Shown piece after piece: positions 58,321 through 64,000 of a stretch of DNA of 64,000 bases. This DNA is from Chitinophagales bacterium (lineage in GTDB: Bacteria; Bacteroidota; Bacteroidia; Chitinophagales; Chitinophagaceae). The notes below the pieces were generated by a model. That model made no database searches. It saw nothing but the letters and a program-made list of their open reading frames with translations, and was not told where the DNA came from. The DNA lies in NCBI GenBank assembly GCA_017303395.1, contig JAFLBN010000006.1, forward strand, positions 62,001-126,000. The letters are read 5' to 3'. Position numbers and translations under genes: made by a program. The stretch's first letter is position 1. The number at the start of each line of letters is the position of its first letter.

Positions 58321-58980
58321 TCAGGTTTTGCGTCTGCTTTGTTGTATCAGTGCATTCTGGCGTTGATATTTGTATTTATAATAGTAGTTGGCCTCCAGTT
58401 CTACTACAATATTCTCTATCTCTTTATCTCTGTCATAAGGGTCATATTCCCTTTTCAGGCTGTTGTTGAATAAGAGAGCAACAGATTGCCACACTATAGC
58501 TGAAAAACCACCTTTCAGCTCTTTGATAATACCATAGCAGTTTTTGCCTGTTTGCCTGTTGATGAGTTTTACCAACAATTGCCCCTGAGAGATGGTCATG
58601 TTCTCCAATTCACCTTTAAAGCGTTTGTTCAGCTCTTTTTCAACAGATTTCAGGTATTCCTTGCGCTTCTTCCTGTCATCTTCATACTTGGCAAGGTTCA
58701 CATCTACGTCTTTCAGTACTTCTGCAGCAATTATTGCATATGGATAAACCTTGTAGATATTGTACCTAAGCCTGTTGTATGCCTCTCTTTGTTTAGCAAG
58801 ATGTCTTGGTAGTTTACCTGTGAGGTAAAAATCTTCCAGAAAAACCATGGCAAAAGTGTCTTTGTCAACTACAATACCGCCCAGCAGAATAGTATCATTG
58901 CCTCTTGGCTGTGCATAGCTGTAGTCTGCTTTAGCCAACAGGGTTAGTAGTACCAGTATGTAGGTAATAATCTTTCGCAT
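58321..58980 (-). CDS. DUF4294 protein, exported
   Basis: 219 aa with an N-terminal signal-like helix (MRKIITYILVLLTLLAKADY). DUF4294 shows a beta-rich start (GNDTILLGGIVVDKDTF) followed by a basic helical part, with LVKLINRQTGKNCYGIIKEL. Bacteroidota-specific family of unknown function, periplasmic by its signal. The C-terminal ~40 residues are Lys/Tyr-rich (NYYYKYKYQRQNAL). Confidence 0.85.
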   Translation of the reverse strand: MRKIITYILVLLTLLAKADYSYAQPRGNDTILLGGIVVDKDTFAMVFLEDFYLTGKLPRHLAKQREAYNRLRYNIYKVYPYAIIAAEVLKDVDVNLAKYEDDRKKRKEYLKSVEKELNKRFKGELENMTISQGQLLVKLINRQTGKNCYGIIKELKGGFSAIVWQSVALLFNNSLKREYDPYDRDKEIENIVVELEANYYYKYKYQRQNALIQQSRRKT

Positions 58981-59094
58981 GGGTTCTATGTAAATTTCCG
59001 CAATTCAGAGGTTATTTGCTACAGTAAATCCTTAAATATTTGAAAAAATGTGAACCATAGATTACTTATTGTCATTTTATCATTTTGTTAGTGG

Positions 59095-59102
59095 TAACTT
59101 TG
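59095..59102 (+). promoter_or_regulatory. -7 box of the lipoprotein-DCC pair
   Basis: TAACTTTG followed by CACCGTTCTTAAG, an exact match 21 bp before the ATG at 59124. Confidence 0.55.
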
Positions 59103-59123
59103 CACCGTTCTTAAGTTCACAAG

Positions 59124-59417
59124 ATGAAAAAAGTTGTTTGGGCTGTTGGGTTATTATCTGCTATTAGTTTTTCTGCTTGTCAGGAAAAGCAAAAAACATT
59201 AACAACCAAGGAAATTAAGGCTAAAGCAGATTCTATATTTGCTACAAGGGTAGAATACCTGAATAAACAAGCTGCTGAAGATTTGGACCGCAGGTCGGCT
59301 ATAGAGGTTAAAGCAAAAGCAGATTCTATTGTTGAGGCCTACAAGGCAGCTCATCCTGAACAAAATACAATGCCTCCGCCACCTGCTGAACCCACAGAAC
59401 CTCCTGCACAACAATAA
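59124..59417 (+). CDS. Small lipoprotein with Pro-rich end
   Basis: 97 aa (MKKVVWAVGLLSAISFSAC, anchor Cys19). The mature part is a charged helix with two KAKADSI repeats (KEIKAKADSIFATRVEYLNK and AIEVKAKADSIVEAYKAAHP) and then a Pro/Glu-rich end (MPPPPAEPTEPPAQQ). It resembles a coiled-coil spacer that could reach through the periplasm. Its TAA overlaps the ATG of the DCC gene (TAATG). Confidence 0.72.
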   Translation: MKKVVWAVGLLSAISFSACQEKQKTLTTKEIKAKADSIFATRVEYLNKQAAEDLDRRSAIEVKAKADSIVEAYKAAHPEQNTMPPPPAEPTEPPAQQ

Positions 59418-59824
59418 TGAAACACGGGTATCCGATATTGTATTTTGATGGTGTTTGCAATCTTTGCAATGCTGCAGTACAGTGGGTGATAAAAAGAGAT
59501 AAGCAAGAACAGTTCAGGTTTGCATCCCTGCAATCAGAGGCAGGGCAGTCAATGCTAATGTCTTACTTCCCTGAAAAATCAATGATTCCCGACAGTGTAT
59601 TGTTAGAAATAGACGGCAGGCTATATGCAAAGTCTTCAGCGGCAATCAAGCTTTTACAGATGTTGGGGGGCGTTTATAAACTGTCAGTTATTGCTTGGGC
59701 TGTACCCCGATTTATCAGAGATGCAGTATATGATTTCATTGCACGAAACAGGTATAAATGGTATGGTAAAAGAGATAGCTGCATGCTGCTGACTCCTGAA
59801 TTAAAGTCGCGTTTTCTTGACTAA
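59417..59824 (+). CDS. Thiol-disulfide oxidoreductase-like DCC family protein (DUF393)
   Basis: 135 aa. The hallmark YPILYFDGVCNLCNAAVQWV places the CxxC pair (Cys-Asn-Leu-Cys) after FDG. The domain continues FRFASLQSEAGQ and GVYKLSVIAWAVPRFIRDA with a C-terminal YKWYGKRDSCMLLTPELKS. These proteins are of thioredoxin-like character and unclear substrate. Start overlaps the lipoprotein stop, so they are translationally coupled. Confidence 0.85.
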   Translation: MKHGYPILYFDGVCNLCNAAVQWVIKRDKQEQFRFASLQSEAGQSMLMSYFPEKSMIPDSVLLEIDGRLYAKSSAAIKLLQMLGGVYKLSVIAWAVPRFIRDAVYDFIARNRYKWYGKRDSCMLLTPELKSRFLD

Positions 59825-59868
59825 TTTTTAACCGAGTTTTATCATTAATACCTGCTACATTTGGTGTT

Positions 59869-61317
59869 ATGAAAACCTTGAAGATAATGTTGGCTTATGT
59901 GCTGACATGCTTATCATTATACAGTGTACATGCACAGGAAGTTTATTATACTCCGTACGAAAACTATGACTGGCGTAATGGCGACTATGCAGTAGCAGGC
60001 AAGATAAACGAGTTGCAATACATATACCGCAGTAATAACAACGGCTATTATCTGGATGCATATGATGACAATATGCAGAAAGTAGCAACCGTAGTGCTAG
60101 ACTTCTTTTCAGGAAAGGTATATGATACACGTTTTATAATAACCGACAATCGGATGATTGTTTTCTACCAGTCTGTAGAATCGGGCAAGATAACACAGTA
60201 TGCAGCATTGCTGGATGATAAAGGTATTCTGCAAAAACGTCCTATAGTAATTGATGCTTCAAAGCAACCATTCTTTGGCAGCTCCAGAAACTATTTTAAA
60301 ACAATAGTATCGGATGATAAGAAGAAAATAATGGTGTATGAAACTACTGTAAAAGGTTCGGCTATTAATATTGATGCTACCTGGCTGGATAATCAACTAA
60401 CAGTTTTAAGCAAATGCCATACCTCCTATACATTGGACAATGATGCAGAAGTAGGAGAGGGCCTATTACATAACGATGGTACTTTTTATCTGCCAGCATA
60501 TACGCCTACAGGAGGCCGTAATTATGCCGATCAGTTGATGTTATTAGTGTTACCTCAGGCAGAAAGAAAGTTTACTGCCAAAGAACTCCCTTTGAGCCTG
60601 AAGTATGCAGCAGGCACGTATATGAAGCTGGATGTTAATAATGACAAAATATATATAGCAGGGTTTTATGCTGATAAAAAGAACAGCTTGTACGAAGGTG
60701 TATTATATTCTTATTATAACATCAAAACAGGTAGTTATGAACCATTGAAGCTGATGCCATTCGGAGATAATGTGCAGGAAGAGGCAAAGAAAAAGAAAGC
60801 ATACAGCGATTTTATGGTGCGCAACCTGATAGTGAAAAATGATGGTGGTTTTGTGCTGATAGCAGAAGACTATTTTGTCAGTACCAGAAACAGCTATTCT
60901 CCGGGTATGGGTTATTATTCATTCTATTATCCTACCATGGGTGCGTCAGTGCGTGAATATAACTATAGGGATATAATGGTGATGTCTTATGATGGGGAAG
61001 GCAACAGGCAATGGCGCTCATTTATACGTAAAGACCAGTATTCTCAGGAAGACGGAGGCATGTTCTCTTCTTTTGCAATGGTAAATACAGGTGGGGCTTT
61101 GGGTTTTCTTTTCAATGACTTCAATTCTTCGCGCTCTCGTGTACAGCTGGCAAGTGTAGAAGACGATGGTAAAATACTGATGCAGGCACTAACAACCAAT
61201 CAGGGCAATGATGATGCTGACTGGATGCCGAGACAAGCCAAACAGGTATCTGCCAGAGAAATAATTATCCCTTGTTTAAGGAAAAGGCAAATCTGCTTCG
61301 CCAAAGTTGTATTTTAG
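59869..61317 (+). CDS. Secreted protein of unknown function, probable propeller
   Basis: 482 aa with signal peptide (CLSLYSVHAQ). Repeated strand-turn patterns (AKINELQYIYRSNNNGYYL, DFFSGKVYDTRFIITDNRMI, ILVFYQSVESGKITQYA) suggest a propeller or stacked beta structure. Conserved-looking Tyr/Asp-rich stretches (NYRDIMVMSYDGEGNRQWR) recur. No sorting domain is seen, so it may be periplasmic or secreted by another route. It has a similar beginning and plan to the 9633 protein. It is followed by a membrane protein in the same direction. Confidence 0.65.
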   Translation: MKTLKIMLAYVLTCLSLYSVHAQEVYYTPYENYDWRNGDYAVAGKINELQYIYRSNNNGYYLDAYDDNMQKVATVVLDFFSGKVYDTRFIITDNRMIVFYQSVESGKITQYAALLDDKGILQKRPIVIDASKQPFFGSSRNYFKTIVSDDKKKIMVYETTVKGSAINIDATWLDNQLTVLSKCHTSYTLDNDAEVGEGLLHNDGTFYLPAYTPTGGRNYADQLMLLVLPQAERKFTAKELPLSLKYAAGTYMKLDVNNDKIYIAGFYADKKNSLYEGVLYSYYNIKTGSYEPLKLMPFGDNVQEEAKKKKAYSDFMVRNLIVKNDGGFVLIAEDYFVSTRNSYSPGMGYYSFYYPTMGASVREYNYRDIMVMSYDGEGNRQWRSFIRKDQYSQEDGGMFSSFAMVNTGGALGFLFNDFNSSRSRVQLASVEDDGKILMQALTTNQGNDDADWMPRQAKQVSAREIIIPCLRKRQICFAKVVF

Positions 61318-61332
61318 CCCAAAATAAGCTGA

Positions 61333-62316
61333 GTGCTATCATTAGTTCGCAATAACAGCCCGTACACTGTTATTATATTATTGATTATTACATTACTGGT
61401 TAAGTTGCAGGCATTGGGGCATCCAGTAGCTCCGTTTGTGCCTGAACACCATATATTTTTTCAAACCATTGTAGATATATTCAATGTAGTGCTCCGGGGC
61501 AATGCCTTTGCCTTCACCCTGCTGGCAGCGGTAATGATATTTGCACAGTCATTGTATCTGAACAGCATATTTGTAAACAGAAGACTAGCAGGAAAGCCTA
61601 CTTATACTACTGCGTTTATTTACATTGTTCTTACTTCCATATTGCCTGAGTTTACTTATTTCAGCGAGATATTGTTGCTGAACTGGTGTATAATAGGAGG
61701 CATAGATGCGCTACTGGGTTTTCATCAAACCAACAAACCCAGAATGCATGTATTCAATACAGGATTCATATTCAGTATTGCTGCATTGTTACATTTTCAA
61801 AGTGTAGGGTATTTTCTGTTGATATTTATAGCGCTATTGCTGTTAAGGACGTTTAATCCCGGAGAATGGGCAGTAGCTATTATTGGCTACCTGACGCCTA
61901 TTTACCTGTTTACAGGCACACTTTTTCTGTTCGATAAGCTGGATGTTATTCAATATCTGCCACAGATAGGCTTGTCATTGCCTCGTCAAATAAAAGACCC
62001 ACTCTATGTATTTGGTACCATAACGGGTATTTTAGTACTGTTTGTAATGGGAATTTACGGACTGCAAGACTGGATACATAAGGGTGGCGTATATACCCGC
62101 CGGATGTGGACGACAATAGCTTTTGCCTTTTTTATATCAATACTGGTAGCTATAGGTACAGATATATCAGAAAAAAGCATATGGCTGGTGGTGATGCCTG
62201 CAATAAGTGTTATTGTTACCCCGGCTCTTATGGTTGAAAAAACTAAATGGTTTAGTAATTTTGCTTTTTATTTTTCCCTGCTGCTATTGGTGTTTTGCCA
62301 ACTGGCCGTCAACTAA
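61333..62316 (+). CDS. DUF6427-like multi-span membrane protein
   Basis: 327 aa starting with GTG at 61333 (MLSLVRNNSPYTVIILLIIT). About nine helices, including FAFTLLAAVMIFAQSLYLN and IFSIAALLHFQSVGYFLLI, with HQTNKPRMHVFNTGF between. The overall pattern fits the DUF6427 family of Bacteroidota membrane proteins, whose function is not known; some members occur near purQ, which follows 21 bp downstream here. It is 15 bp after the secreted protein gene. Confidence 0.62.
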   Translation: MLSLVRNNSPYTVIILLIITLLVKLQALGHPVAPFVPEHHIFFQTIVDIFNVVLRGNAFAFTLLAAVMIFAQSLYLNSIFVNRRLAGKPTYTTAFIYIVLTSILPEFTYFSEILLLNWCIIGGIDALLGFHQTNKPRMHVFNTGFIFSIAALLHFQSVGYFLLIFIALLLLRTFNPGEWAVAIIGYLTPIYLFTGTLFLFDKLDVIQYLPQIGLSLPRQIKDPLYVFGTITGILVLFVMGIYGLQDWIHKGGVYTRRMWTTIAFAFFISILVAIGTDISEKSIWLVVMPAISVIVTPALMVEKTKWFSNFAFYFSLLLLVFCQLAVN

Positions 62317-62337
62317 CTAAAATATTAACTACAAATA

Positions 62338-63030
62338 ATGAAATTCGGAATTGTTGTTTTCCCGGGCTCTAACTGCGACAGGGATATGATGCACGCTTTG
62401 CAAGATGATTTGAAACAGGAAGTTGTTATGCTGTGGCATAAGGATAACGACCTGAGTGCATTCACGACAGAAGACTGTATCGTATTACCTGGCGGCTTCT
62501 CTTATGGCGACTATCTGCGTTGTGGTGCATTGGCACGCTTCAGCCCTTTGATGGAAGAGGTAATTAAGTTTGCAAATAAGGGTGGTAAGGTGTTGGGTGT
62601 ATGTAACGGTTTCCAGATTCTTTGCGAATCGGGCCTGTTACCGGGCGGTTTGCTGTTGAACGACCATCAGAAGTTTACATGCAAAAACGTTTACATCAAG
62701 TCTGAAGGTGATGCAACTTTTGTAGGTAAGAATGCTGGTACGAAAGCATTGAAAATACCTGTAGCACATGGTGAGGGACGTTACGTTGCTGATGCTGCTA
62801 CAATAGAAAAACTGACTGCAAACAACCAGATAGTTTTCCGCTATTGCAACGAAAACGGTGAAGTACACATGGATTCAAATCCTAATGGTACTACAAATAA
62901 TATTGCAGGTATCTGTAATGAAGGTCGCAATGTTTTTGGTATGATGCCACACCCTGAACGTGCATGCAGCGATGCATTACACAATATTGACGGCAGGGCT
63001 ATTCTAGAGGCTTTTGCCAAAATGAATTAA
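62338..63030 (+). CDS. purQ: Phosphoribosylformylglycinamidine synthase subunit PurQ
   Basis: 230 aa, glutamine amidotransferase subunit of the fourth step of purine synthesis. Class I GATase triad: nucleophile Cys in VLGVCNGFQILCESGLLPGG and the C-terminal His-Glu in MMPHPERACSD. MKFGIVVFPGSNCDRDM is the family start. purL and other purine genes are not in this window. Confidence 0.95.
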   Translation: MKFGIVVFPGSNCDRDMMHALQDDLKQEVVMLWHKDNDLSAFTTEDCIVLPGGFSYGDYLRCGALARFSPLMEEVIKFANKGGKVLGVCNGFQILCESGLLPGGLLLNDHQKFTCKNVYIKSEGDATFVGKNAGTKALKIPVAHGEGRYVADAATIEKLTANNQIVFRYCNENGEVHMDSNPNGTTNNIAGICNEGRNVFGMMPHPERACSDALHNIDGRAILEAFAKMN

Positions 63031-63112
63031 CATAAAGTTTCCTTAATGTAACAAATGTTACCAAACGAAATTGGCTAACTGAGTTTCTTTATTGGTAAAG
63101 CACTGATTGAGC

Positions 63113-63577
63113 ATGATGATGAAATGGAAGAGTGCACTGTTATTACTACTTGTGTTTTTAACAACGTCGCCTGTGTTTGCACAAATACAGGATCCGACAG
63201 TGTGGACTTATGAAGTAAAGAATAAAGGCAATCACCAATATGAATTGATATTCCATCTGACAATAAATAAGGAGTGGCATATCTGGTCTATGGTGCCCGG
63301 TGGAGACGGTTTTTTGATACCGCCGAGTTATAAGTTTGATAAGAATACGAATGTGCAACTGGTAGGTGGGGTAACAGAGTATGGTACAAAAGTGACTACA
63401 GAGATGGAAGGGATAGATGGTAAAGTAACTTATCTATCGGGTAATGTAGACTATGTGCAGATTGTAAATGTAAAAGGTGCTTGTAAAATAACAGGTAAAC
63501 ATGAGTATCAGGTTTGTAATGATAATACATGCTTGCCTCCCAAAACAATACCATTCAGTTTCGAAATAAAAGAATAG
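63113..63577 (+). CDS. DsbD-alpha-like (protein-disulfide reductase N-terminal) domain protein
   Basis: 154 aa from ATG 63113 (two more ATG follow immediately); signal-like N-terminus LLLLVFLTTSPVFAQ. The mature domain starts IQDPTVWTYEVKNKGNHQYE and carries KVNLKGACKI-like GACKITGKHEYQVCNDNTC, with a Cys pair separated by about ten residues as in DsbD alpha. It is followed 19 bp later by a related gene cut by the window edge. It probably accepts electrons in the periplasm from a DsbD-type membrane protein. Confidence 0.8.
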   Translation: MMMKWKSALLLLLVFLTTSPVFAQIQDPTVWTYEVKNKGNHQYELIFHLTINKEWHIWSMVPGGDGFLIPPSYKFDKNTNVQLVGGVTEYGTKVTTEMEGIDGKVTYLSGNVDYVQIVNVKGACKITGKHEYQVCNDNTCLPPKTIPFSFEIKE

Positions 63578-63596
63578 TATAAAACTAAGTACACTA

Positions 63597-64000
63597 ATGA
63601 CTAGGCTACTCCGCTTTATTACAGTATTTATATTACTGGCTAATACAACTATCAGTCATGCACAAATGCTGAAAGACCCAACTGTCTGGACGGTGAGTGC
63701 TAAAAAGAAAAGCGGACATCAGTATGAATTAATCTTTCATCTTGAAGTAACTGATAAAGACTGGCATGTGTATGCTTTTAATACAAGTACACCACTTGAT
63801 GAAAGCTTGTTGCCCCCAAGTTTTACACCTGCCAAATCAACAAGATACAGAGTAAGCGGTAAACCTTTTGAGCGTGGTAAGCGTATCGATGAAGAGGTAG
63901 ATGGTATAGGAACATTGCACTATTATCAAAAGGCAGACTACATAGTTCCAATTACAGTAGATACAAATGGTGAGGTAAAAGGTAAGTTCAAATACCAGAC
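63597..64000 (+). CDS. DsbD-alpha-like domain protein, truncated by window end
   Basis: Starts at ATG 63597 (MTRLLRFITVFILLANTTIS) and runs to the end of the window, so the 3' end is missing. The start of the mature part, QMLKDPTVWTVSAKKKSGHQ, aligns with the preceding gene (IQDPTVWTYEVKNKGNHQ), and HLEVTDKDWHVYAFNTSTPL parallels HLTINKEWHIWSM. The two are tandem paralogues. Whether the truncated protein continues as a full DsbD cannot be seen. Confidence 0.8.
   Translation, partial: MTRLLRFITVFILLANTTISHAQMLKDPTVWTVSAKKKSGHQYELIFHLEVTDKDWHVYAFNTSTPLDESLLPPSFTPAKSTRYRVSGKPFERGKRIDEEVDGIGTLHYYQKADYIVPITVDTNGEVKGKFKYQ

Noticed and set aside
1-64000. tRNA genes, prophage, ICE or complete transposon
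   Set aside because: No tRNA cloverleaf, integrase, transposase, phage structural gene or direct target duplication was seen; only the cassette at 46-47 kb looks mobile.

Overview
The window reads as a chromosomal segment of a Bacteroidota bacterium, probably of the Chitinophagia/Chitinophagaceae type. Grounds: many promoter-like boxes of the form TAnnTTTG just upstream of starts, little use of Shine-Dalgarno sites, two proteins with type IX secretion (T9SS) C-terminal sorting domains, many SPII lipoproteins, a lipid-anchored TamA-like protein (TamL), a bacillithiol deacetylase (BshB1), the L28-L33-DUF4295 trio and other Bacteroidota families (DUF4294, DUF4476, DUF6427). The lineage is inferred from gene content only; there is no rRNA in the window and I saw no tRNA.

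Layout. 1-5 kb: the tail of an acidic protein, pabB, then small envelope proteins and lipoproteins. 5-9.6 kb: dnaE and two tandem thioredoxins. 9.6-15.5 kb (minus): a secreted protein, then a five-gene run with AlkB-type monooxygenase, lipoprotein, Crp-family regulator, outer-membrane protein and DUF6326; then small cysteine-patterned lipoproteins and a Pmp3-like protein. 15.5-21.5 kb (plus): ffh, rpsP and a three-gene surface-glycan or lipid-modification operon (GT2, GT-C with TPR, acyltransferase). 21.5-28.4 kb (minus): a T9SS-exported serine hydrolase, a 36-aa membrane microprotein, two MauE-thioredoxin fusion proteins, rpsT, a lytic transglycosylase, tatA and rluD. 28.6-37.5 kb (plus): DUF58, yceD-rpmF-plsX, a hydrolase with an MGMT-type repair protein, a GH5 glycosidase, RNase P RNA and valS. 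37.5-45 kb: arginase, tamL, a SpoU methyltransferase, DUF4476, PAP2 with a methyltransferase, a GroES-like protein and a TPR protein. 45-47.4 kb: accessory region. 47.4-64 kb: phoH, an SDR, a large T9SS FG-GAP protein, two amidase paralogues, a CreD cluster, rpmB-rpmG-DUF4295, bshB1, DUF4294, a DCC protein, purQ and two DsbD-alpha proteins, the last cut by the window edge.

The most unusual region is 46143-47377. An AT-rich HEPN-domain gene with its own promoter box sits between two long inverted arms. Each arm carries four distinct modules in mirrored order, and most modules are built from short words repeated every 8-10 bp, partly self-complementary. The innermost 30-bp module is perfectly inverted, and the gene's stop codon directly touches it. 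It looks like a compact cassette, perhaps a toxin or defence cargo, but mobility and function are inferences.

A second theme is extracytoplasmic thiol chemistry: four related tiny lipoproteins with a CxC...C...C pattern (one next to a MauE-thioredoxin fusion), two MauE-thioredoxin fusions, two thioredoxins, a DCC protein and two DsbD-alpha proteins. A third is paralogue pairs in which one copy has diverged, as in the amidase pair at 52-53 kb where one copy has lost the expected catalytic glutamate.
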